Part shown: positions 8,084 to 16,135 of the stretch, one piece after another | Layout: the number at the start of each line of letters is the position of its first letter | How positions within the stretch are numbered: the stretch's first letter is position 1 | Assembly (NCBI GenBank): GCA_015698305.1 | Contig: CP048620.1 | Location: 2,316,001 to 2,380,000 of the forward strand | Reading direction: 5' to 3' | DNA from: Candidatus Nitrohelix vancouverensis | GTDB lineage: Bacteria > Nitrospinota > Nitrospinia > Nitrospinales > VA-1 | Length of the DNA: 64,000 nucleotides | Notes under the pieces: model-generated | Told to the model about the DNA's origin: nothing | The model's database searches: none | Seen by the model: only the letters and a program-made list of their open reading frames with translations | Made by a program: the position numbers and the translations under genes

Positions 8084-9382
8084 TTATAGCAACGGATCCA
8101 TGAAGAGGCCTTCCGTTTTCCATCGCTCGATATCCTCTTTCGTGGGAACGGGAGGAATCGGTCGCTTCTCCGTTCTGGATTCGAGAGGAGAATGGAAGGT
8201 TCGTGCGTAGGCTTCGGTTTTCCACAAAATTAAATGTGGGAAAACGCTTCCCCATGCGGCCATTGGGGTGCCGTCCACACCGCGCGTAACCCGCTTGTAC
8301 CATAAGCTGTCCGGCCAATCTCTCAGGGGAACGCCTTTCAACTGATCCGGCATTTTGTCGGTGTCGGGCTGGGAATCATCGCGGAAATCCAAGGCACCGG
8401 TCATCATGGGAATACCGTCCTTACCATGACAAACCGCACAGTTGAGACCTTCGGCGACGCCTTCACCTTCGCCATTGAAGATCTTTTTGCCTTCTTCAAT
8501 GATTTTGGGATCGTCAAACCAGGTCCATTGTTCGCCCAGCTTGCCTTCAACCGGCGCATGCTCAGGGTCGCGAAGCGTTTTCATGTAGGACACCAGAGCG
8601 TGCATTTCGTCTTCGCTCAGATCTTCGCCGTAATAGGTCGGCATGGCCTTGACGGATTTTGGATCCTCAAAACCGGGGGACTGCAATACCCGAGGGTTGA
8701 CGACTTGTTCTTTAATATATTCTTCAGAATAAAGCCCGATCTGCTTGGTGCCCAAATTGGGGCCGCGATCCGAGTTGCCTTCCCAGAATACTTTATGACA
8801 GTTGAAACATTTGTTCTCCTGAAAAACAGCGCGACCAGCCGCGATGACCTCAGGGCCAGCCAGACCGCTCAGTTTGATGGGGGGTTTTTCCAGCTTGGCT
8901 ATTTCCACCGCTGGATCAAACTGAGGCAATTGAGCTGTGATTGTAATGAATATACCCGATGCGATGGCGTAGGTCCCGAGCAGACGGACGATCCAGTCCA
9001 TATGCCGTTGCTCTTCCTTCATGGCTTTGGAATCGAGAATAATGAAATAGACCAGCCCGACACCGGCAAAAGCGACAAATTCAATCTGCCACCAGATCGG
9101 GAACCCGGCTTTACCGGCAACAACCCAAATGATAGCTCCAATGACAAGAATGCCAGGGATTTTGAATTTGATATTCTGAAAGAATGTTTTCTCTTTTAAT
9201 TCGCCGCTGGGGATCGCAAGAAGCAGAGCGTATGTCATCCCGACCAATGTCAGCGCAACGCCGCCCAGACGCGCGGCATCAGCGAAGCCCAAGACTCCAA
9301 ATAATACCCAGACTCCACCGGCAATAGCCAAAGAAACGACTACGATCAAGCCAGCTTTCTGCATAAACGATTTTTCTGCCAT
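8084..9382 (-). CDS. Membrane-anchored di-heme cytochrome c
   Basis: 432 residues. Five hydrophobic segments (about 9-31, 36-58, 75-91, 97-116, 132-150) precede a periplasmic region with two cytochrome c sites, CFNCH at 192-196 and CAVCH at 315-319. Candidate methionine axial ligands are M247 (KAMPTYY) and M373 (GTPMAAW). It begins 15 bases downstream of the CydA-like gene, so the two are co-transcribed. Inference: it delivers electrons between periplasmic c-type carriers and the CydA-like protein, taking the place a CydB subunit would have. The N-terminal membrane part resembles no cytochrome family I can name. Confidence 0.85.
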   Translation of the reverse strand: MAEKSFMQKAGLIVVVSLAIAGGVWVLFGVLGFADAARLGGVALTLVGMTYALLLAIPSGELKEKTFFQNIKFKIPGILVIGAIIWVVAGKAGFPIWWQIEFVAFAGVGLVYFIILDSKAMKEEQRHMDWIVRLLGTYAIASGIFITITAQLPQFDPAVEIAKLEKPPIKLSGLAGPEVIAAGRAVFQENKCFNCHKVFWEGNSDRGPNLGTKQIGLYSEEYIKEQVVNPRVLQSPGFEDPKSVKAMPTYYGEDLSEDEMHALVSYMKTLRDPEHAPVEGKLGEQWTWFDDPKIIEEGKKIFNGEGEGVAEGLNCAVCHGKDGIPMMTGALDFRDDSQPDTDKMPDQLKGVPLRDWPDSLWYKRVTRGVDGTPMAAWGSVFPHLILWKTEAYARTFHSPLESRTEKRPIPPVPTKEDIERWKTEGLFMDPLL

Positions 9383-9397
9383 CCTATGCTCCTAGAA

Positions 9398-11533
9398 TTA
9401 CTCCGCCATTTGAGGGCTTGCCTGTGGCGGGGCTGTTTCGACTGCCTTCTTTTTAGATTTTGGATATTTGATTCCCAACCAGATAATGGCTGTCATGATG
9501 ATAAAGAAAGTCCAAACGATGGTCGTCACATGGAAACCTGCGTCGGCAAGGGTCGGCGCAAATTTATCAACGGTGACATCTTTGTAGACTTTATAAACAT
9601 GCCAGTTCATTCGGGATAACTCGCGAATCGTACCCATCCAGCTCATCAGCCAGATATCTGCAAATCCGAGGAAAATCAGCGCATACAATCCAAGAGGATT
9701 GATTTTGCCATAATGAACCTTACCGGTGCGGGTTGCGATGGTATAGAAAATATAGTTGATAAAGGTCACCGCAACCAGAGCAAAAGCGGCGGTATTCTTA
9801 GAGACCATGAGCGCCAGGAATGCCAGGTTATCCGGTAGCACCATGGCGCTGTCCATTCCCGGTTCAGGCATCATGGTTGCGTAAAAACGTCTTGGCGTGA
9901 ACCAGATTGTGGCCGCAATGACGATCAGTACGAATCCAAATTTCATGGCTGGGAAGAAGCGTTGCGCATTTTCGATACGCTTCATACTCACCCACATATA
10001 GATATTACTCATACTGAACATGGTTCCAACCAACAAGCCCTGAACCAGCATGAACATGGATTCTCGATCGGACATGATGTACATGCCGATGGTTGCATCG
10101 TACTCGTAAATTTCGCGTACGAAGATGTAACCCATTGCCGGAAGCGGGATCATGATGCCGACGCCAATCAGGTTGCCAATGTAGCCAACCCAGTCATAAT
10201 ATTCTTTTTCTTCTTTCGTTTTGGACCAGAGGTACATGTAAGCGCCAATGATACAAACCATGTAACCGCCGAATGTTCCGTTACCCACCAGTCGATGGTA
10301 GTTCAAAGGCATCCAGGTGGCGTTAGCGATTCGCGACCATTCTGATATGGTCGTCAGCGAATCCAGTGGTTTTGGCGGCGTCTGCATATATGTCGCCGGA
10401 CCGTCCAGGGCGCAGAGTAGAGTCAGGCCGAGGATGTTCAGGAAAATACCGACAACGATGTGGCGTCCTTTTTTATTCGATTTGTTCAGCGGATCCCAAG
10501 AGTACACATAGATGTACATGACGATGGTTTCCAGAATGAACAGGGTCGGATAGCCAACCATGAACAGGACTGGAAAGGACTGAATCAGATAGGTGATGAA
10601 ATCTTTGTACGCGATCAGCATGACAAACAGGAAGAGTCCGCCGGTCAGCGCGGTGAAACTGTAACAGATACCGATGACCTTGGTGATCTCATGCGCCAGA
10701 CGCTCGAATTTGAAATCGGCCTGGGCAAACATGATCGCGTTTGAGAGGATACCGCCCACAGCGCCGTTAACAATCGCCAGAATAATCGCTGAAGTTTCAA
10801 GATGCTCGACAGGCGTTAACGGAATGGCGATCAATGTTCCAAAGACCGCGCCCACCAGGGCCGAGACTTTAGCATTCATCAATCGGTGGAAATAGTTACA
10901 GAAGCTCACAAGGAGCGCGCCAAAGGCGCAGGCCCATAGACCATAGAGTACGCCGTGATGAATTCCGACTATGATTTCGCCTGTAATACCGATGACGACG
11001 CCGATGAGAACGCCGAGAAATACGTTGGATAATATGATTGCCTTACGCACGCCCTGAGTTCTTCGCGCGCCCATAACCTCCATGATGACAACAAACATGG
11101 GACAGCCGAGAATGAACGATGCGAACAGGATATGTAGTTGAGCCGCCGCCCAGGTGAACTTGCGATTGCTCGTTCCCATGAAGGTATAGGTTTCAAACTC
11201 GTGATCTTTGGCTGGGCCAATATCCGTCAAATAGGACAGGTCTTCTTCTTCGGTGGCTTCTTCCCCATCTTCTTCGCCGGCTTCTTCTCCACCTTCTTCC
11301 TCTTCTTCGCCTTCTTCCTCGTCTTCAAAATCTTCGAAATCCTCAAAATCATCATCTTCTTCTTGCGCATAAGCATTGGAAGATAATGTGGGGTTGATGT
11401 TGAAGGATCCGAAAGTGGTCTGCATTACGGAGGGGTTCATATGAACCAGACCGTAAATCATTAGTAAAAGGAAGGAAATACCAGCTTTTTTTAAGAGGGA
11501 ATTTGTGTTCATTTCGTTAGATGACTTGTCCAT
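9398..11533 (-). CDS. Cytochrome bd-like oxidase, expanded CydA-type subunit
   Basis: 711 residues against about 520 for classical CydA. A signal-like segment (13-31, possible cleavage after AYA at 54-56) is followed by an Asp/Glu-rich tract (58-98). CydA landmarks then appear in order: His134 (equivalent to E. coli His19), Glu335 in FILETIV (Glu107), the LLKSxxW-like SWDPLNK, His413 (His186), and ExxRxxW at 638-644 in place of E-x-GRQPW, keeping the Glu445 equivalent. By hand alignment the Glu99 position is Gly. Between the first and second CydA helices about 110 residues (160-272) with three or four extra membrane segments are inserted. Such bd-like proteins are known from nitrite oxidisers; electron donor and activity are unproven. 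Confidence 0.82.
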   Translation of the reverse strand: MDKSSNEMNTNSLLKKAGISFLLLMIYGLVHMNPSVMQTTFGSFNINPTLSSNAYAQEEDDDFEDFEDFEDEEEGEEEEEGGEEAGEEDGEEATEEEDLSYLTDIGPAKDHEFETYTFMGTSNRKFTWAAAQLHILFASFILGCPMFVVIMEVMGARRTQGVRKAIILSNVFLGVLIGVVIGITGEIIVGIHHGVLYGLWACAFGALLVSFCNYFHRLMNAKVSALVGAVFGTLIAIPLTPVEHLETSAIILAIVNGAVGGILSNAIMFAQADFKFERLAHEITKVIGICYSFTALTGGLFLFVMLIAYKDFITYLIQSFPVLFMVGYPTLFILETIVMYIYVYSWDPLNKSNKKGRHIVVGIFLNILGLTLLCALDGPATYMQTPPKPLDSLTTISEWSRIANATWMPLNYHRLVGNGTFGGYMVCIIGAYMYLWSKTKEEKEYYDWVGYIGNLIGVGIMIPLPAMGYIFVREIYEYDATIGMYIMSDRESMFMLVQGLLVGTMFSMSNIYMWVSMKRIENAQRFFPAMKFGFVLIVIAATIWFTPRRFYATMMPEPGMDSAMVLPDNLAFLALMVSKNTAAFALVAVTFINYIFYTIATRTGKVHYGKINPLGLYALIFLGFADIWLMSWMGTIRELSRMNWHVYKVYKDVTVDKFAPTLADAGFHVTTIVWTFFIIMTAIIWLGIKYPKSKKKAVETAPPQASPQMAE

Positions 11534-11800
11534 TTAAGATCTCTTTAGCGCCTGTGGTTATGAATCCGAATTTTTTGCGGCTCTAACAATTGCAAGCCCC
11601 GCTTATCCATTTGATAAAAACGATTTTTGAATCGAGAAAAACAGGGACTCTGATTACGCATCTTCACGCAAGCCCTTACTCAGGGCTTTAAGAAAGGTAG
11701 AGAAATATCATAGGGGGTACCCAAAGTCAAGCAGTTTAAGGGCGTTTTGGATGCGTGAAATGAAGGACTTTTAAATTCGCAGTGGCGATGGAGATGTGGG

Positions 11801-11998
11801 TCAGGGGGATGGCGGAGAGGGGTCGTCGTCGTTGGGAAGAATCAGGATTCCAAAGCCGATTGCGGCGAACAATACCGAGAGCAAACCGGTCAGCAATTGC
11901 GGCCATTCGGATTCGATGGAGCGCATTGACCAGACGAATAGGGCGCCGCCAAAGAGCAGGAGTCCTGTTCCCAGCAAACGGATTTTGAGCAAACTCAT
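11801..11998 (-). CDS. Small two-helix membrane protein
   Basis: 65 residues starting at an ATG that overlaps the stop of the LAB_N gene as ATGA, a classic translational-coupling junction. Two hydrophobic segments (about 6-24 and 33-53) are joined by a short polar loop, and the tail is acidic and proline-rich (NDDDPSPPSP). A longer open frame extends upstream to 12262 but overlaps the LAB_N gene in another frame and is not coding-like. It is probably an accessory to the LAB_N/glycosyltransferase pair. Confidence 0.6.
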   Translation of the reverse strand: MSLLKIRLLGTGLLLFGGALFVWSMRSIESEWPQLLTGLLSVLFAAIGFGILILPNDDDPSPPSP

Positions 11999-12276
11999 TC
12001 CCCGGCCTTTTGCAGGGTCTTTTTCTTGCGGTCGATGAGCACCAGATTTCTTATATAGATTACGGAGCCAAGACTTTGACCGACAATGAAGACCGGGTCG
12101 GCTCGATGTAAAGCATAGGCGAGCAAAACGAGGCTTCCGCCAATACTGCAATACCAGAAAGCGATGGGAATGGTGCTCTCTCCCTTTTTCTCTGAAACAA
12201 TCCATTGAATAATGAAGCGCGCTCCAAACAGGGCTTGCCCCATAAATCCCACAGCCAACCACAGGGTTGCGGTCAT
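11995..12276 (-). CDS. Lipid-A-disaccharide synthase N-terminal domain (LAB_N) protein
   Basis: 93 residues with three membrane segments. The LAB_N pattern is clear: FMGQALFGARFIIQWIVSEK, then FWYCSIGGSLVLLAYAL and a last helix ending in YIRNLVLI. The family resembles half of a small multidrug-resistance-type transporter and often sits next to polyprenyl-phosphate glycosyltransferases, which suggests a role in moving lipid-linked sugars. It starts 4 bases after the GT2 stop. The fused LpxB domain that gives the family its name is absent. Confidence 0.85.
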   Translation of the reverse strand: MTATLWLAVGFMGQALFGARFIIQWIVSEKKGESTIPIAFWYCSIGGSLVLLAYALHRADPVFIVGQSLGSVIYIRNLVLIDRKKKTLQKAGE

Positions 12277-12280
12277 GTAC

Positions 12281-13021
12281 TCAATCCTCCTCTATTATAT
12301 CGTAGTTAATGATTCGTTTTTTCATCCAACGGATTGCCAGAAGGTCCAGCAGGGACGCCCATAAACGATTGCTGATATTGTATTTGGATACGCCGTGTAT
12401 GCGCGGGTAATGTCCGACTTTGACCTGGGTGACTGTAAATCCCTCCATTTTCATAATGGTGGGAAAGAAGCGGTGCAGGCCCTTGTAGAGTTTGACCTTG
12501 TCAAAACAGCGACGGCGAAAGGCTTTGAGGGAACAGCCGGTGTCGGCGATGGACTCGTCGCTCAGGTAATTGCGCACAGCGTTGGCGATTTTGGATGAGA
12601 CCTTGCGCACCCAGGGATCGTTGCGTTTGTGGCGCCAGCCGCAGGCGACATCGAATTTGTCCATTTGCTCGAGCAAGAGGGGTATGTCCTCGGGATTGTT
12701 CTGTAAATCGGCGTCGAGCGTGACGATGATGTCGCCGCGCGCCGCTTCGAATCCTGCGGCAAAGGCCGCGGTCTGACCATGATTGTGGCCAAAACGAATC
12801 AAGCGGATTTTTGGGTTCGATTTCTGTAATTGCCTGACCAGGTAGGCGCTTCCATCCCGACTTCCGTCGTCGATCAGGATGATTTCGTAATCGAGGTCCA
12901 GAGGGGACAGGGCGGAAAACAGTTTTTCCTCAAGAGGAACGAGGTTCTCTCTTTCATTATAAAGAGGAATCACAACGGACAGGTCGATTGCGTTAGACGT
13001 TTTTTCGGTCGAGGCGTTCAT
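12281..13021 (-). CDS. Glycosyltransferase family 2, polyprenyl-phosphate type
   Basis: 246 residues with the GT-A fold: VVIPLYNERENL at the N terminus, IILIDDGSRDGS, the metal-binding DADLQNNPEDI and the acceptor-side GCSLKAFRR. This is the DPM1/ArnC/GtrB subgroup that transfers a sugar from a nucleotide to undecaprenyl (or dolichyl) phosphate at the cytoplasmic face. It lacks the two C-terminal membrane helices of GtrB, so it is soluble or peripheral. The coupled LAB_N and small membrane genes point to modification of lipid A or a surface glycan. The sugar cannot be assigned. Confidence 0.87.
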   Translation of the reverse strand: MNASTEKTSNAIDLSVVIPLYNERENLVPLEEKLFSALSPLDLDYEIILIDDGSRDGSAYLVRQLQKSNPKIRLIRFGHNHGQTAAFAAGFEAARGDIIVTLDADLQNNPEDIPLLLEQMDKFDVACGWRHKRNDPWVRKVSSKIANAVRNYLSDESIADTGCSLKAFRRRCFDKVKLYKGLHRFFPTIMKMEGFTVTQVKVGHYPRIHGVSKYNISNRLWASLLDLLAIRWMKKRIINYDIIEED

Positions 13022-13035
13022 ATCGTTCTGGGAGT

Positions 13036-14121
13036 TTAAAGAGGCGCGGTCGCGGTCTGCGAGACGGACGCCGTCTGCGAGACGGTCGCCGTCTGCGAGT
13101 GCGCGGCCAGTTGTCCGCAGGCGCCCATGATGTCGGCGCCGCGATTTTTGCGTATATAGACGGAATAGTTCTGTTCGATTAAATAATTCTGAAAGGCCAG
13201 GGTCTCTTCTTCCTTTGGAGGTTGGTAACTGGAAGGGGAGAAGGGGTTGAAGGGTATCAGATTGATTTTGCTTGGAATCCCTCTCAACATTTTCGCCAGT
13301 CTTCTGGCATCCTCCGGGCTGTCATTGACGCCTCTCAGAAGGATGTATTCAAAGGTCATGCGCCGTTGCGGTTTGAGCGGATAATTGCGCAGACACTCGA
13401 GCAGGGTTTCTATCGGGTATTTCTTATTGATCGGGATCAGCGTGTCGCGGGTGGCGTTTTCGGTCGCGTTCAGGGAAATGGCCAGATTGATGTGCAGATT
13501 TTCTTCCTGAAATTGCTTGATCTTGTCGACCAGACCCGAGGTGGAAATGGTCACTTTGCGGGTGGACAGGCGCAGGGCGGAAGGCGAGATCATCAGACGG
13601 ACGGCGTCGACCAGCGCGTCGTAATTATCGAGCGGTTCTCCCATGCCCATGAGAACGATATTGGTGATTTTGCCTTCCTCGCCGACATCGTTGTTGACGG
13701 CCATGATCTGACCGATGATTTCCCCTGCGCTCAGATTGCGTTTGAGTCCCATCGTCGCTGTCATGCAGAAGGAGCAATTCAATCGACATCCCACCTGGCT
13801 GGAGACGCAAAGGGTCTTGCGGTCGCCGGAGGGCATCCAGACGCTTTCAATGCATTCCCCGTCTTCAAACTGAATGAGGTATTTGATGGTGCCGTCTCGC
13901 GATTGCGTCTTTTCCTTGATCGAGGGCAGGCTGATATGGAACTTGTTGGCCAGTTGCGCCCGGGTCGCTTTGGATAAATTGGTCATTTCATTGAAATCAT
14001 AGATTCCATAATGGTAGACCCAGTTCATCGTTTGCCCGACGCGATAGGGCTTTTCTCCCAGAGCGATGAAAGTTTCTTCAAGCTCTTTTTCTGAAACGCC
14101 TATTAGATTTTCCGTTTTCAT
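13036..14121 (-). CDS. rlmN: 23S rRNA (A2503-C2)/tRNA (A37-C2) methyltransferase RlmN
   Basis: Radical SAM enzyme that methylates C2 of A2503 in 23S rRNA and A37 in some tRNAs. The 4Fe-4S cluster motif CxxxCxxC is C112-C116-C119, GMGEPL binds SAM, and the resolving cysteine is C335 in GADIMGACGQL. The normal end of the protein is near residue 341. Here a 20-residue tail of SQTATV-type hexads follows, encoded by 18-bp tandem repeats. The GT2 gene begins 14 bases further on. Confidence 0.95.
   Translation of the reverse strand: MKTENLIGVSEKELEETFIALGEKPYRVGQTMNWVYHYGIYDFNEMTNLSKATRAQLANKFHISLPSIKEKTQSRDGTIKYLIQFEDGECIESVWMPSGDRKTLCVSSQVGCRLNCSFCMTATMGLKRNLSAGEIIGQIMAVNNDVGEEGKITNIVLMGMGEPLDNYDALVDAVRLMISPSALRLSTRKVTISTSGLVDKIKQFQEENLHINLAISLNATENATRDTLIPINKKYPIETLLECLRNYPLKPQRRMTFEYILLRGVNDSPEDARRLAKMLRGIPSKINLIPFNPFSPSSYQPPKEEETLAFQNYLIEQNYSVYIRKNRGADIMGACGQLAAHSQTATVSQTASVSQTATAPL
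13055..13099. repeat. 18-bp tandem repeat encoding the RlmN tail
   Basis: Two and a half copies of an 18-bp unit beginning GTCTGCGAGACGG (13055-13072, 13073-13090, partial 13091-13099), the full units differing at one base. As the unit is a multiple of three it encodes the hexapeptide repeats SQTATV/SQTASV/SQTATA at the RlmN C terminus and can change copy number without breaking the frame. Confidence 0.85.
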
Positions 14122-14457
14122 TACTTTATGGAAAAAATGCTGAAAGTTAAGTTTAATTGAGGATTGCGGACGTAATGGCTACGGCCAAGGCAGGTATTCA
14201 GAGCCAGTAATCGCTGATTATTTTATACTTCTATGGCTCGGAAACCAAGTTTGAAAGCGCAGAAATCGTGATTTTTCTATGATTCATCAGAAAAATCCTC
14301 TTTTTTGCACCATATTATTTTCTAGCGCTGGCAAGTCTGCGGAATATTCGGCGCTTATAGGGCGCATATTTTTTTAACGATAAGCTCGATTGTAGACTTG
14401 CATTTTTTTAACCATTGATTATTATAGAATTAACCGATTAACCCTTAAACGAGCGCC
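14122..14457. other. 336-bp divergent intergenic region, rlmN / J-domain gene
   Basis: No ORF or RNA gene recognised. The right part is very AT-rich and contains a candidate promoter for the J-domain gene (14398-14425). The left part must hold the rlmN promoter on the minus strand; I cannot point to specific hexamers there. Confidence 0.5.
14398..14425 (+). promoter_or_regulatory. Candidate sigma-70 promoter for the J-domain gene
   Basis: TTGCAT at 14398-14403 and TATTAT at 14420-14425 with a 16-base spacer, 32 bases before the start codon. TTATAG at 14422-14427 is an alternative -10 with an 18-base spacer. The match is moderate and the region is AT-rich, so this is tentative. Confidence 0.35.
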
Positions 14458-15282
14458 ATGACAAGCATACGAGCGATGAGCCTGAAGGATTGCTGTGATA
14501 TTTTGCAGACCGATCCTTCGTTATCTCTGGATGAAATCCGCAAGGCTTATCACCTTCTTGCGCGTAAATACCATCCCGATCACAATCCTGGCAATCCGGA
14601 GTTTGAAGATCGTTTCAAGGAAATCAGCCGGGCTTTTCAAACCCTGGAGAAGCGATTCCGCGATTTTAAACTGCTCAATGTGGACGTCGACATCGCGCAA
14701 GAGCCAGAAACGTATGATTCTGGGTTCTTTGCAAAGTTTTTAGAAAATCGACCGCGCCTCAAACAATTTGTCGAACAGACCGTTTCTCTTTTGAATGCTT
14801 TGGAAACGCAAGTCTTCCTGCTCGATGTGATTCAAGAAGTCGCCGTGGATTCGAGAACGGCGGAGCAGGGCGGAACGATTCGAATTCGCAAGGGTAAAGA
14901 AAACTATCTGGTGCGCATCCCTCCCGGAGCCTGGAACCGCATGACCTTGAGAATCTCGGGGAAGGGCGAGTCCAGCCTGTTTCGCAAACGACGCGGCGAT
15001 CTGGTCATGACCCTGCGAATCGCTTCTGAGGAGGCGACAGCGGCTATGGATTTCTACTATGAGTTTCCCCTGTCCCGTTCGCAATTGCTGGAAGGACGCA
15101 TCCACACCCTGCGCACTACGGATGGAATGATTAAGTTCACGCTACCGAAGCATGCGAGCGACGGGCAGGTGTTCACCTTGCGCGGTAAAAAGGGGAAAAA
15201 CATATCGAGGCAGACGCGGCATGTGGTGACAGTACGCGTACAGGAAGATGCCTCGTCAGTAGAATTTAACGAAGATATATAG
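14458..15282 (+). CDS. J-domain protein with divergent DnaJ C-terminal domain
   Basis: 274 residues. The N-terminal J domain (about 10-70) has the HPD tripeptide in KYHPDHNPGNPEF needed to stimulate DnaK ATPase. There is no Gly/Phe-rich region and no CxxCxGxG zinc domain. A middle segment (70-125) of unclear fold leads into a substrate-binding-like region with IRIRKGKENYLVRIPPGAWNRMTLRISGKG, the CTD-I/II pattern of CbpA. The C-terminal 27 bases overlap the 3' end of the convergent lipoprotein gene. It is probably a specialised DnaK co-chaperone, more divergent than the CbpA-like protein at 53 kb. Confidence 0.8.
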   Translation: MTSIRAMSLKDCCDILQTDPSLSLDEIRKAYHLLARKYHPDHNPGNPEFEDRFKEISRAFQTLEKRFRDFKLLNVDVDIAQEPETYDSGFFAKFLENRPRLKQFVEQTVSLLNALETQVFLLDVIQEVAVDSRTAEQGGTIRIRKGKENYLVRIPPGAWNRMTLRISGKGESSLFRKRRGDLVMTLRIASEEATAAMDFYYEFPLSRSQLLEGRIHTLRTTDGMIKFTLPKHASDGQVFTLRGKKGKNISRQTRHVVTVRVQEDASSVEFNEDI

Positions 15283-16032
15283 TTGGGCGCCCGCCGAAAA
15301 GAAGGACAACAGCAATGAGCAGGAAATCAGACCGATCAGGGGCGATGGCGTGCTCAGCGCATGTTTTTTCAGCCACAGACTGTTAGAGAGTAGAATCGCG
15401 GCCCCTGCGACCAGAGAAAAAGAAGTCATCCCCGTAATGAATCCCGTACGCACCGTGTCCGAAGCCATGTGATTGAACAGGGCGAGGGACCATCCCAGTG
15501 GAACCAGCATCATGAAATAAGACGCGAACACCAGCCGATACTGCGACGATTTATAGCGAAAATATAATTTGATTCCGAAGACAAGCAGAATCATCATCAA
15601 CACACGCGAGGTCCAATCGTTCAGAGCTACTTTGGCTTGTTCGCTACGAATGAAGTTCAATGCGCCGAGCACATAGCTGGACACTTCTTCATCATCCATT
15701 TCATAGAATCCGCCTTGATTGGTGTCGAAAGCAAAAACGCGGGCAGTTGGAGATTCCGCCCCCAGCGCAATCGCGCGCCAGTTGTCTTTGTTCGCCTCCT
15801 GCAGTTCCAGATAGACCAGACCGTTGTCGTAGCTGAAATCGTAGTCGCTGATTTTTAAAAGGCCGCTCGCATATTTGCCATTTTCAGCGTAATATTTTTC
15901 CTGGATTTCAGCGAGGTCGTGCAGGGCTTTTTGAGCCTGAACGTCTACGTCCAGTTGAAAAATGGATTTGCATCCTGATAAAACAAGGATGGCGGACAGA
16001 AGGACAACGATACGAATCAAAGATATTTTCAT
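15256..16032 (-). CDS. Polytopic lipoprotein with pilin-like periplasmic segment
   Basis: 258 residues. The N terminus is a lipoprotein signal (LVLSGC, Cys21). Residues about 35-75 (AEIQEKYYAENGKYAS...) resemble the region after the first helix of type IV pilins or pseudopilins, but the prepilin cleavage site is absent. The C-terminal half (about 140-258) has four membrane helices. A lipidated N terminus joined to a polytopic domain is unusual. No family is recognised. It overlaps the convergent J-domain gene by 27 bases. Confidence 0.65.
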   Translation of the reverse strand: MKISLIRIVVLLSAILVLSGCKSIFQLDVDVQAQKALHDLAEIQEKYYAENGKYASGLLKISDYDFSYDNGLVYLELQEANKDNWRAIALGAESPTARVFAFDTNQGGFYEMDDEEVSSYVLGALNFIRSEQAKVALNDWTSRVLMMILLVFGIKLYFRYKSSQYRLVFASYFMMLVPLGWSLALFNHMASDTVRTGFITGMTSFSLVAGAAILLSNSLWLKKHALSTPSPLIGLISCSLLLSFFSAGAQLYIFVKFY

Positions 16033-16135
16033 GGAAATATGAGGAGCTTTTGAGGCCTTGGGCGGTTCAATTAAAGTTGGGAAAATTTATTCTTATAACA
16101 CAGGTATGCGGTTGTGACAATATGAGGCTTGTATT

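Noticed and set aside
8426-9199. Open frame of 257 codons on the plus strand opposite the di-heme cytochrome
   Set aside because: Antisense shadow of a gene with clear heme motifs; no ribosome-binding site and no family features.
11801-12262. 153-codon frame on the minus strand overlapping the LAB_N gene
   Set aside because: Only the last 65 codons, starting at the ATG overlapping the LAB_N stop, are coding-like; the upstream part lies in another frame of LAB_N.
13222-13977. Open frame of 251 codons opposite rlmN
   Set aside because: Antisense shadow of a certain gene, low-complexity and with no family match.
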